10,689 bases of DNA from positions 1 to 10,689 of the forward strand of contig JAAXGF010000023.1 in the NCBI GenBank assembly GCA_012267605.1, given 5' to 3'. Both the position numbers and the translations under genes were made by a program. The notes below the pieces were generated by a model. It did not search any database and had not been told where the DNA came from. It was given only the letters and a program-made list of their open reading frames with translations. Shown in pieces: positions 1 to 6,838 of the stretch. This stretch comes from Alphaproteobacteria bacterium. Its GTDB lineage: Bacteria; Pseudomonadota; Alphaproteobacteria; JAAXGF01. Each line of letters starts with the position of its first letter. The first letter of the stretch is position 1.

Positions 1-370
1 CGAGTTGCGGAAGTCGGGCTAAACTACGTGTCGCGAGGCAAGATAGAATTCTCGGTGTCAAGTAGGCATGACGGTGGTTCGGTGGCATGATAATGTTTGT
101 TTGGTGGATCGTGCCGAGAAGATTGAGGCAAGGGTCTAGACAAGCAGGATGGCTTGTCGGTTACATTGTCAAACGCCAATTCAAATGTGCGAATTCCCAC
201 CATCCGAGCTGGTTCATGATAGGAAGTATGGCGCCATTTCACCCGCTCCAATGCCAGTTGGAGTTTGCTGTCGCCACCTTTGAGGGGGCGGGCAAAAATT
301 TAACCATTGCCGGGCATACTCCGGCGTCGAGTGAATATTCGCAGGTATCCAGGACGAGGGAGCGAAGTTG
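1..370. other. Upstream region without a supported gene
   Basis: No convincing gene is visible here. On the plus strand, the frame starting at base 1 is open until a TGA at 88-90 and could be the last 29 codons of a gene entering from the left. The next frame stops at 20-22 and is just as possible, so neither is called. ORFs between 87 and 371 have no recognisable domain. A short inverted repeat, GCCGG-N7-CCGGC, lies at 309-325, about 45 nt before the first gene. I could not pick a convincing sigma70 promoter, although the region must contain the leader of the gene at 371 unless transcription enters from outside the window. Confidence 0.5.
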
Positions 371-2509
371 ATGGGAGGTACGCGTCAAGTCGTCGTCGTT
401 GGCGCCGGTTTCATATCTGCATTGCACTTAGAGGCGCTGCAGTCTGTGTCATCGGCTGAAGTCACGGCTATCGTCGACACCAACGAGAGGCGCGCCAAGG
501 CGGTGGCGGAAAAGTACGGCGTCGCTCGAGTCGGCACCAGCGTTGATGACGTAACCCTCGCTGGTGGTTGCGATGTTGCGCACGTGATTGTTCCGCCAGA
601 CCATCATCATGCTGTCACCGCTCCGCTTTTGCGTGCAGGTATCCACGTGCTGTTGGAAAAACCAATGTGTACGACCGTCGCTGAATGCGACGATCTCATC
701 AAGACGGCGAAAAAAGGCAATGCGGTTCTCGCCATCAATCAGAATGGGATATTCCATCCAGCCCATCAAGCGCTCAAGCGAAAACTTGATGGTGGAGAAT
801 TCGGAAATTTGGTCTCTCTTTTCTACTTTCTAAACCTGCCACTCCGGCAGTTGTCATCCCGGCAATACGGCCACTGGATGTTCCAGGAACCCAAGAATAT
901 CGTTCTGGAGCAGATCATCCACCCGCTTTCTCAAATTGCCGATCTAGCCGGCAAGACTCAGTCCCTGCAGAGTTTCACCGGAAAGCCCATGGAGCTTGGC
1001 CCCGGCATGAAGTTTTACGAGACGTGGCAGGTATCGATGCATTGCGAACGGGCAAAAGCGCAGCTGTATGTGTCTCTCGGCCAGGATTTCCCGACCGTGG
1101 GAATCGTCGCCATTTCCAGCGATGGCGCGTTGATGGTGGATATGCAAAACAACAGAATATGTGGGCAGACCGCCACGGCAGGTCCTGAATTTTTGGATTC
1201 CTTTTCCATCGGTCTAACGATGTCGTCGGCAATGGGCTGGCAGGCCTGCCGAAATTTAATGAACTACGTGCTTTCGACGCTTCGACTGCGGCCCCGCTCC
1301 GATCCGTTCTTCGTCGGTCTCAGAGATAGCGTCGCCGCCTTCCACCACGGGCTGGAAAAGGGTAAGGCGAGTGTCAGCGGCCAATTCGGACGCGATCTTG
1401 TCGCGGACTGCCATAAGATTGCGAAGCGAGTTGCTCCCCGGCGAGCGCCCAGCAAGAGCAAAACTAAGAAGACGAAGGGCGAAAAGCCGGCGGAGACTCC
1501 GGTTGCGCCGCCCACGCGAACCGTCGCTGTTCTCGGTGGCACGGGGTTCATCGGCACTGCGCTCGTAAAACGGCTTCACGACGCCGGGTTAGGCGTACGT
1601 GTTATGGCGAGAAACACGCGAGCGTTGGCAACTCCCTTCCACCAGCAAAATGTCGAAGTCGTTGCCGGAGATACCGCTGTCGCGGAAGACGTTAAGCGAG
1701 CAATAGGCGATGCGAAAATCGTCATTAACCTCTCCCACGGCGGCGGTGGCGACGATTGGGAAGCAGTTGAAAAGTCAATGGTTGGCGGTGCGGAAACTGT
1801 TGCAGAATGTTGTTTGCGAAACAAGGTCGAGCGGCTCATCCACGTTGGTACGATCGCCGCACTTTACTTGGGTGATCCCGATGAAGTAGTGACCGGCGAA
1901 ACCGGCGTTGATCCCGAATTTGCAACCCGCGGAATTTATGCGCGGGGAAAGGCGGTTTGCGATCGTCTTCTTTTGGATTTGCACGCGAGCCGAGGGTTGC
2001 CGGTAACGATCCTTCGTCCCGGCGTCGTCGTTGGTAGCGGAGGCCTTCCGTTTCATAGTGGACTGGGGCTCTTTCACCGCGATCGCCATTGCCTGGGATG
2101 GAACAACGGTCGCAACGCGCTTCCCTTCGTCCTCGTTGAGGACGTGGCGGAGGCGATTTATCTGGCCATCGACGCGGACGGGATCGTTGGCAACGCATTC
2201 AATATCGTGGGTGACGTCCGCCTTACCGCGCGCGAATATATCGCCGAGCTTGCACGAACCTTGCGACGGCCGATTCAATTCCATCCGCAAACCGTCATCA
2301 AGCAACAGGTCCAAGAGATTGGCTATTGGTTGGTCAAGCGGGCGATTGATCGCGATGTGTCGTTTCCAAGTCAAAGAGATCTTGTATCCCGCGGTATGCG
2401 CGCACGGTTTGATTGCAGCGATGCCAAAACGGCCTTGAATTGGCAGCCGGAGGACGATAGGGACGCGTTTATCGCGCGAGGTATCGACGTGTACGGAAAG
2501 GCAGGATGA
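371..2509 (+). CDS. Fusion protein: Gfo/Idh/MocA family oxidoreductase + NAD-dependent epimerase/dehydratase (SDR)
   Basis: This 712-residue cytoplasmic protein carries two nucleotide-dependent sugar-type enzymes in one chain. The N-terminal part (about 5-350) is a Gfo/Idh/MocA oxidoreductase: it has a Rossmann GAGFIS motif at 11-16, the family's EKP motif at 96-98 that positions the nicotinamide and contributes the conserved lysine, and an EQIIHP segment near 180-185 where the family carries its active-site histidine. A Lys/Pro/Ala-rich linker (about 352-384) leads to an extended SDR domain with a GGTGFIG nucleotide-binding motif at 389-395, a YARGK (YxxxK) catalytic pair at Y523/K527 and an RPG segment at about 549. 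Start choice: ATG at 371 has GGGAG at 358-362 with an 8-nt gap; the preceding TTG at 368 is a possible alternative. The stop overlaps the next start (ATGA), so it probably shares a transcript with the glycosyltransferase, suggesting nucleotide-sugar modification for a surface polysaccharide. Substrate is unknown; the domain calls are firm and the pathway is inferred. Confidence 0.9.
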   Translation: MGGTRQVVVVGAGFISALHLEALQSVSSAEVTAIVDTNERRAKAVAEKYGVARVGTSVDDVTLAGGCDVAHVIVPPDHHHAVTAPLLRAGIHVLLEKPMCTTVAECDDLIKTAKKGNAVLAINQNGIFHPAHQALKRKLDGGEFGNLVSLFYFLNLPLRQLSSRQYGHWMFQEPKNIVLEQIIHPLSQIADLAGKTQSLQSFTGKPMELGPGMKFYETWQVSMHCERAKAQLYVSLGQDFPTVGIVAISSDGALMVDMQNNRICGQTATAGPEFLDSFSIGLTMSSAMGWQACRNLMNYVLSTLRLRPRSDPFFVGLRDSVAAFHHGLEKGKASVSGQFGRDLVADCHKIAKRVAPRRAPSKSKTKKTKGEKPAETPVAPPTRTVAVLGGTGFIGTALVKRLHDAGLGVRVMARNTRALATPFHQQNVEVVAGDTAVAEDVKRAIGDAKIVINLSHGGGGDDWEAVEKSMVGGAETVAECCLRNKVERLIHVGTIAALYLGDPDEVVTGETGVDPEFATRGIYARGKAVCDRLLLDLHASRGLPVTILRPGVVVGSGGLPFHSGLGLFHRDRHCLGWNNGRNALPFVLVEDVAEAIYLAIDADGIVGNAFNIVGDVRLTAREYIAELARTLRRPIQFHPQTVIKQQVQEIGYWLVKRAIDRDVSFPSQRDLVSRGMRARFDCSDAKTALNWQPEDDRDAFIARGIDVYGKAG

Positions 2510-2943
2510 GCGGTGCCGTTGCTCTGACGCCGACCAAGGCTGCGGACAGGCAATCGTCCGAAATGAAGAATGGTCGGCCTCACGTATTGCACGTCTTTGC
2601 CACTTTCAAGGTGGGCGGACCCCAGGTCCTTTTGGCCAATGTCGTCAACCACCTTGGTGCCGATTTCCGGCATACCTTTATCGCCACCGACGGTCAGTTC
2701 GATTTTCGCGTCAGAGTCTCGGAGAACGTTGACGCTAAATATCTCCCATTGGCTGCTGACCGCCGTGGCCTATTTGGCCGGATTGCCAGTTACCGGCGTG
2801 TCCTTCAAGATCTTCAACCCGATTTACTGACCACCTGTAATTGGGGTTCAATCGAGTGGGCAATGGCCCACCGTTTGGGACCCGTTTGCCCACATCTGCA
2901 TTTCGAGCATGGTTTCGGCCCCGGGAAGTCGCTGGCCAAATGA
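2506..2943 (+). CDS. Family 4 glycosyltransferase, N-terminal part (frame broken)
   Basis: This is the N-terminal half of a GT-B fold glycosyltransferase of family 4, which transfers a sugar from a nucleotide-sugar donor onto a growing glycan. The start overlaps the stop of the upstream gene (ATGA at 2506-2509), indicating translational coupling. Residues 25-50 contain the typical first strand and glycine loop (VLHVFATFKVGGPQV). The segment HLHFEHGFGP near 133-142 is the usual acceptor-side loop of this family. The frame then runs through GKSLAK to a TGA at 2941-2943, replacing family-like sequence that continues in the -1 frame (REVAGQMKRRV). At 145 residues it lacks the whole donor-binding domain and is not expected to be active alone. 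ATG at 2563 is a less likely alternative start. Family assignment is confident; whether this is a real mutation or a sequencing error cannot be decided here. Confidence 0.75.
   Translation: MSGAVALTPTKAADRQSSEMKNGRPHVLHVFATFKVGGPQVLLANVVNHLGADFRHTFIATDGQFDFRVRVSENVDAKYLPLAADRRGLFGRIASYRRVLQDLQPDLLTTCNWGSIEWAMAHRLGPVCPHLHFEHGFGPGKSLAK
2919..2943 (+). other. Frame break in glycosyltransferase at CCCCGGG
   Basis: The GT4 homology switches from the frame of 2506 to the -1 frame at about 2919-2925. The tract reads GGCCCCGGGAAG. One extra C would restore a continuous family-like reading GFGP-R-EVAGQMKRRV. The simplest explanation is loss of one base from a homopolymer, either in the organism or in the assembly. 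The old frame ends 18 nt further on at a TGA that overlaps an ATG of the new frame. Confidence 0.7.
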
Positions 2944-3692
2944 AGCGTCGTGTGTGGTTCCGCCGATTAGCTTTGAAAGCGACAACCCATGTCGTTGTTC
3001 CATCACAAACCCTTGTGGACATCGCCGAAGGAACCTGGCGTATGGACCCATCGAAAATTATCTATGTTCCCAACGGCGTCAACGTTGCGAAATTCGCCGA
3101 ACCACCGAAACTCGGAGTGGTTGCGGATTTCGAAAAACAGCCCGACGAGCTCATCGTCGGTGCCGTGGCGCCCTTGCGCCCGGAGAAGAACTTGGGACGG
3201 CTTGTGGAGACATTTGCCGGCGTTAAGAATCGCACACGGCTGCTCCTGGTCGGCGATGGTCCTGAGCGGGAAAAGTTGAAAACTCTCGCTCGGGAGCTAG
3301 GCGTGGTAGATCGAGTAATTTTTGCGGGCCATGTTAATGCCCCGGAGCGAGTGCTTGGCTGGTTCGATGTTTTCGCCATCACTTCGACGATCGAACAAAT
3401 GCCGATTGCGTTGTTGGAGGCCATGGCGGCAGGGTTACCGATCGTCGGGGTGGATGTCGGCGAGGTCAAGCTTAATGTCGCGCCCGAAAATCAGGAGTTC
3501 ATCGTTCCTAAATCGGATCAGGCGGGCCTCGGATCGGCCTTGGAACGGCTCTTGAATGACGGCGAGTTGCGCCTTCGGTTGGGTCGGCTCAATCGACAAC
3601 GCGTCGAGACACATTACGCCGAATCGCGCATGCTGCGTGCATACGAAGAGCTAATTCGGAATTATTCCTCGGTCCCTGCGGTGAAGGTTTGA
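2940..3692 (+). CDS. Family 4 glycosyltransferase, C-terminal donor-binding part
   Basis: This frame carries the remainder of the glycosyltransferase begun at 2506. Counting from the ATG at 2940, it has VVVPSQTL (18-25), the PNG motif (44-46), RPEKN (80-84) and GDGP (105-108) of the GT1/GT4 donor domain, then the E-x7-E signature (E152 to E160 in IEQMPIALLE) followed by AMAAGLPIVGVDVGEV, which binds the nucleotide-sugar. The ATG at 2940 overlaps the stop of the first half as ATGA, so re-initiation could make a separate 250-residue polypeptide; GGGAAG at 2923-2928 is only a weak, distant ribosome site. The open frame also extends upstream to an ATG at 2841, but that stretch merely shadows the first half. 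Joined with one frame correction, the two halves make about 395 residues, a normal GT4 length. Its 3' end overlaps the convergent ydcF-like gene by 31 nt. Confidence 0.75.
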   Translation: MKRRVWFRRLALKATTHVVVPSQTLVDIAEGTWRMDPSKIIYVPNGVNVAKFAEPPKLGVVADFEKQPDELIVGAVAPLRPEKNLGRLVETFAGVKNRTRLLLVGDGPEREKLKTLARELGVVDRVIFAGHVNAPERVLGWFDVFAITSTIEQMPIALLEAMAAGLPIVGVDVGEVKLNVAPENQEFIVPKSDQAGLGSALERLLNDGELRLRLGRLNRQRVETHYAESRMLRAYEELIRNYSSVPAVKV

Positions 3693-4438
3693 CGGTCGAT
3701 CCAATACCACAGCCGTCCGATCCACTCGTGAGTGGCGAAGGCGCTCCGCTGTAGGCTATTCGCGGTCGGAATCAAGTCGGACGGACGAAAGGAACGCCGC
3801 CGGGTGAACACGGTCGGTGCCGCTACAACTTCCAAACCGAGCGACTTAAACACCGACAACGAACGCGGCATGTGCCAGGCGTGGGTAACGAGGGCGATTC
3901 GCTTGATTCCTTGATGGCCCAAGATTGCAGTTGTAGCAACCGCGTTCTCGTACGTGTTCTTCGACTTCACCTCGACCCAGCGGACCGGTACGTTGAAATC
4001 TTCGCGCATGGCTTCTTCCATAGCCTGTGCCAGGGGGATATTGCTTTCGGGAATTTTTCCGCCGGTCACCAGCACGGGTATCCCAGTCGCGCGGTGTATG
4101 CGAGCACCGTGGCGCAGACGCTCCAGGGTCAACGACCCGACCGTATCACCGCCATATTCTGGCGCCTCGATCTGAAGTCCGGCACTCAGAATAACGATCG
4201 CACCGACGTCCTTGAGATCCTTGTTTAATGATATTGCCGGAGACGATTCCAAGGACTTAAGAAGTAGGTTGCCGATCACGGGAGTCGATAGGGCGTACAA
4301 CAGCGCGATCGCGAATCCGATGACCCGACGTCCAAGCACAGGCCGTCGCCTGTACAACAGCCGGCCGACACCGGCCAATACCAATAGATTGGCGGGCGGG
4401 AGCAGCAAGGCTTTCAGGAAACCCGGGGTTGGCGGCAT
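3662..4438 (-). CDS. YdcF/DUF218 (ElyC/SanA-type) membrane protein
   Basis: This is a 258-residue inner-membrane protein of the DUF218 family, whose members (YdcF, SanA, ElyC) are linked to envelope integrity and peptidoglycan or lipid-carrier metabolism in enterobacteria. Two hydrophobic segments (about 7-27 and 38-58) precede a soluble domain beginning with GAIVILSAG at about 79. Family-like motifs follow: LTLERLRHG (104-112), NTYENA (161-166) and THAWHMPRS (185-193), and the C-terminus has the usual HEWIGRLWYW. I chose the ATG at 4436-4438 because GGAG lies 9 nt before it. The longer start at 4475-4477 adds 13 residues, has no ribosome site, and its extra residues do not look like the family. 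The gene converges with the glycosyltransferase and overlaps its last 31 nt. The biochemical reaction of the family is not established. Confidence 0.85.
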   Translation of the reverse strand: MPPTPGFLKALLLPPANLLVLAGVGRLLYRRRPVLGRRVIGFAIALLYALSTPVIGNLLLKSLESSPAISLNKDLKDVGAIVILSAGLQIEAPEYGGDTVGSLTLERLRHGARIHRATGIPVLVTGGKIPESNIPLAQAMEEAMREDFNVPVRWVEVKSKNTYENAVATTAILGHQGIKRIALVTHAWHMPRSLSVFKSLGLEVVAAPTVFTRRRSFRPSDLIPTANSLQRSAFATHEWIGRLWYWIDRQTFTAGTEE

Positions 4439-4630
4439 GGCCGAACGCTCCAAATTGCCACACGACGCAAAACGCATTTTAGGGGATGAATTTGCTATCT
4501 AGAAGCTTTCCCCTGTTCGGATAAATTTGGGATTAGAGTCTTGCCACCAAACCTTGTTCGGCGGAATTCGCGTCCCAATATCAGGATACCAACGCGCGAA
4601 AACTGATATCAACAAACCAAACGGGACGCG
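4439..4630. promoter_or_regulatory. Divergent intergenic region with inverted repeat
   Basis: These 192 nt separate two divergently transcribed genes, so they should hold both promoters, but no -35/-10 pair stands out clearly. The clearest structure is a perfect 7-bp inverted repeat, ATATCAG at 4578-4584 and CTGATAT at 4603-4609, with an 18-nt spacer. It ends 21 nt before the lipoprotein start and could be an operator or a leader hairpin. A weaker AGGGGA/TCCCCT pair flanks 4480-4515. Function is inferred from position only. Confidence 0.3.
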
Positions 4631-5218
4631 ATGCGACAGGGTGCCCGAATAGCGAGACAGGTGGTTTTGCCGTCAATCGCGGTCTCCATCGCGTGTGTCT
4701 TTTTGGCTGCGTGCTCGTACAGTGACCGTTTTCCGGAGTTGGTTGCTCTTGATGAAGCCCATCTGTTCGGCTACAGCGAACGTGCGCTTGGAGGCGATCG
4801 CTTCGAAGTGAGTTACCTGACACGCGAGCAGGATGCCTCGCTCGATGATGATAAACGCGATGCCGAGGCTGGCCGAGCCAAGGCAAAGGCGCGGGACTTC
4901 GCGCTTTGGCGGGCGGCCATGCCGGCCGCGCACCATGGTTTCTCAGCGTTTAGCGTGCTGGACAGCCGTTACGACGTTGATGTTACGATCGACGACGAGG
5001 GCGCTTATTTCGTTGGTGCGGCGTGCTCGTCGTATGGTTTTGGATGCGGTAGTGCTTATGATCCTGATTTCCGCGAGGCCTGGCTGCAGGCACGGGCCGT
5101 GATCAATGTGCAAATGAACAACGCACCTGTGCAGGGCGCGTATATGCCGGATGCCACTGCCCGCCGTTTGGGCGCACAGTATCCCGACGCACGTATACCT
5201 CCCAACCAAGCAAACTGA
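4631..5218 (+). CDS. Small lipoprotein, CC0125/CC1285-like
   Basis: This encodes a 195-residue lipoprotein. A basic N-terminus (R2, R6, R9) is followed by a hydrophobic stretch and a lipobox, LAAC, with the lipidated cysteine at residue 28; serine at +2 predicts release to the outer membrane. The mature part has FGYSERAL (about 46-53), DRFEVSYLTRE and, after an alanine- and charge-rich helix, RDFALWRAAMPAAHHGFSAFSVL. This order resembles the alphaproteobacterial CC0125/CC1285 lipoprotein family: a GY motif, then a strand, then a helix with an alanine pair and a G-hydrophobic-x-x-F strand. That match is from memory and is moderate. Residues 140-150 contain a Cys/Gly/Tyr-rich loop with two cysteines that could form a disulfide in the periplasm. 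There is no strong ribosome site before the ATG. The gene appears to be a single-gene unit, and its function is unknown. Confidence 0.75.
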   Translation: MRQGARIARQVVLPSIAVSIACVFLAACSYSDRFPELVALDEAHLFGYSERALGGDRFEVSYLTREQDASLDDDKRDAEAGRAKAKARDFALWRAAMPAAHHGFSAFSVLDSRYDVDVTIDDEGAYFVGAACSSYGFGCGSAYDPDFREAWLQARAVINVQMNNAPVQGAYMPDATARRLGAQYPDARIPPNQAN

Positions 5219-5233
5219 GTGGCAGGTGCGAAG

Positions 5234-5270
5234 GGTTCAATTATCCCAACTCTTCTTCAACAATTGAACC
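5234..5270. repeat. Inverted repeat after lipoprotein gene
   Basis: A perfect 9-bp inverted repeat, GGTTCAATT (5234-5242) and AATTGAACC (5262-5270), has a 19-nt spacer and starts 16 nt after the lipoprotein stop. It lacks a following T run, so it is a weak terminator candidate and could instead be a 3' stabilising hairpin or a protein-binding site. Confidence 0.4.
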
Positions 5271-5355
5271 GATATAGACCGTCCCGTTGAGGATCTATTA
5301 CCTTACCGTTCGAACATAAAACCGCCAAATCGGGAATGAAAACGATAACGTACGT

Positions 5356-5394
5356 GACGGCAGGCGATGCCGTCCGCTGGCCGCGAGCGGTTTT
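5356..5394 (+). terminator. Tandem hairpins ending in TTTT
   Basis: A perfect 7-bp GC-rich hairpin, GACGGCA-GGCGA-TGCCGTC (5356-5374), is directly followed by a second stem, CCGCT-N7-AGCGG (5374-5390), and then TTTT (5391-5394). The two stems share one base, so they may be alternative or stacked. The second stem plus U-tract is a modest intrinsic terminator on the plus strand, which would end transcription from the lipoprotein gene 156 nt after its stop. Confidence 0.4.
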
Positions 5395-5466
5395 GCTCCT
5401 GTGGCCATTAAAGTGGTCGAGAAACGTGTAACGTTACTTCAAATCGCAACGCAGGAAATTGTCGTA

Positions 5467-5495
5467 TTGGAAAAACGTGCCTGGGGTCCTATAAA
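5467..5495 (+). promoter_or_regulatory. Sigma70-like promoter for the Nramp-like gene
   Basis: TTGGAA (5467-5472) and TATAAA (5490-5495) are separated by exactly 17 nt, a good fit to the housekeeping consensus. The start of transcription would lie near 5502, giving a leader of about 60 nt before the ATG at 5565. A 10-bp palindrome, GTAACGTTAC (5428-5437), lies 29 nt upstream of the -35 box and could be an operator. I saw no clear MntR, Mur or Fur box. Confidence 0.45.
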
Positions 5496-5564
5496 AGCCC
5501 ACGGCTGCGGCATCGTTTCACGCCGACAAGACGGTATCCAATGTTTCGTGGCGGTATTGATTGA

Positions 5565-6824
5565 ATGGCACGTGCGAAGAAAAAAAGCTGGCGCGGATTC
5601 TTACTGGCCCTCGGTCCGGGAATCATTTGGGCAAGCGCGTCGATTGGCGTTTCCCATCTCGTGCAATCAACTCGTGCCGGTGCTGGCTACGGTTTCGCTC
5701 TTGCTGGCATCGTTGTGCTCGCGTTGGTCGTCAAGTACCCGTTCTTTGAATACGGTCCCCGCTATGCGGCCGCGACCGGAGAGAGCTTGCTCGAAGGCTA
5801 TCGGCGGGTCGGAAGTTGGACTCTACCGGTATTCCTACTGCTCACGTTGCTTACGATGTTCACCATTCAGGCCGGAGTTACGATCGTCATGACGGGGTTG
5901 GCGGCAAATCTAATTGGCGTCGAGTTATCCGTGACTGCTTGGAGCGCTATCCTGCTCGGGACGATTTGCCTACTCCTCGTACTGGGTCAATACCCCTGGC
6001 TTGACCGCATCATGAAGGTGTTGATCGTATTGTTGGCGGCGGCCACCTTGACCGCCGGTTTAATTGCATTCGGCCATGGCCCGCGCGCGCCGCTGGCGCA
6101 TCAAACGCCGCCGATATGGTCCGCCACCGGAATAACGTTCATGGTTGCTTTGATGGGCTGGATGCCCTCGGCGATCGAAATTTCAGTTTGGCATTCCCTG
6201 TGGACACTTGAGCGGCGCCGGCAGACGAAACATGCGCCGAGCTTGCGGGAGGCCCTATTTGATTTCAACCTCGGGTACGGACTAACGGCATTTTACGCTT
6301 TCGTTTTTCTTTCCCTCGGGGCCTTACTCATGTTTGGCACCGGAGAGAAATTCTCGAGCAGCGCTATCGAATTTACGGCGCAGCTAATACGTTTATATAC
6401 GGCAACCTTGGGGGACTGGACGTGGCCAATTATCGCCACTGCCGCGTTCGCTACCATGTTTTCCACCACGCTTGCCGTTACCGACGCGTATCCACGCACT
6501 TGGCGACGTGCGATCGAGATCATGTATCCCCAGGCGAAACGCCTTCACAACGCACTGTATTGGGGAATTCTTTTCGTCGTCTCCAGCGGCGGACTAATCA
6601 TAATCGCGTTCTTCGTCGGTAATCTTAAGGCGTTGATCGACTTGGCGACGATTCTCTCGTTTTTGTCTGCGCCGATTTACGGCTTCATGAACTATCGTGC
6701 GGTTACCCTTCCCAGCGTACCGAAGAGAGCTCGACCGCCCATGTGGATGCGCCGACTGTCGTTGTTCGGATTGGCGTTTCTCACCGTATTCGGGCTTCTT
6801 TTTCTTAGCTGGCGCTTTGAATAG
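5565..6824 (+). CDS. Nramp-superfamily metal ion transporter, divergent metal site
   Basis: This 419-residue protein is an inner-membrane transporter with about 10-11 hydrophobic helices, a length typical of Nramp/MntH proteins that import divalent metals with protons. The N-terminus MARAKKKSWRGFLLALGPGII is a standard Nramp entry into helix 1. The canonical metal-binding DPGN of that helix is absent, however; residues 23-42 read ASASIGVSHLVQSTRAGAGY. In helix 6 the usual MPHN becomes M200-P201-S202-A203, followed by I204-E205, so the Met-Pro step is kept but His-Asn is lost. Such sequences form a divergent bacterial branch of the superfamily, and their substrate cannot be read off from MntH. 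The start has no strong Shine-Dalgarno sequence but is the only sensible one, since helix 1 begins soon after it. A promoter candidate lies 70 nt upstream. The 3' end is 14 nt from the convergent ycjF stop. Confidence 0.85.
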   Translation: MARAKKKSWRGFLLALGPGIIWASASIGVSHLVQSTRAGAGYGFALAGIVVLALVVKYPFFEYGPRYAAATGESLLEGYRRVGSWTLPVFLLLTLLTMFTIQAGVTIVMTGLAANLIGVELSVTAWSAILLGTICLLLVLGQYPWLDRIMKVLIVLLAAATLTAGLIAFGHGPRAPLAHQTPPIWSATGITFMVALMGWMPSAIEISVWHSLWTLERRRQTKHAPSLREALFDFNLGYGLTAFYAFVFLSLGALLMFGTGEKFSSSAIEFTAQLIRLYTATLGDWTWPIIATAAFATMFSTTLAVTDAYPRTWRRAIEIMYPQAKRLHNALYWGILFVVSSGGLIIIAFFVGNLKALIDLATILSFLSAPIYGFMNYRAVTLPSVPKRARPPMWMRRLSLFGLAFLTVFGLLFLSWRFE

Positions 6825-6838
6825 CCGCGCCTTGCCCT

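Noticed and set aside
1775..2374. 199-codon minus-strand ORF inside the fusion gene
   Set aside because: It is antisense to a domain with clear SDR motifs and shows no recognisable domain of its own.
2917..2928. Programmed -1 ribosomal frameshifting at GGCCCCGGGAAG in the glycosyltransferase
   Set aside because: The tract is not a good X-XXY-YYZ slippery heptamer: after slipping, the A-site codon GGG would re-pair as CGG with a first-position mismatch, and no clear downstream stimulatory stem was seen. A lost C is simpler.
4475..4477. Longer start for the ydcF-like gene
   Set aside because: No Shine-Dalgarno sequence precedes it, while the ATG at 4436-4438 has GGAG at a suitable distance and begins right before the first membrane helix.
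5401..5892. 163-codon plus-strand ORF overlapping the transporter start
   Set aside because: Its second half is an out-of-frame reading of the transporter, whose membrane-helix coding frame is unambiguous. The first part is intergenic and contains the promoter.
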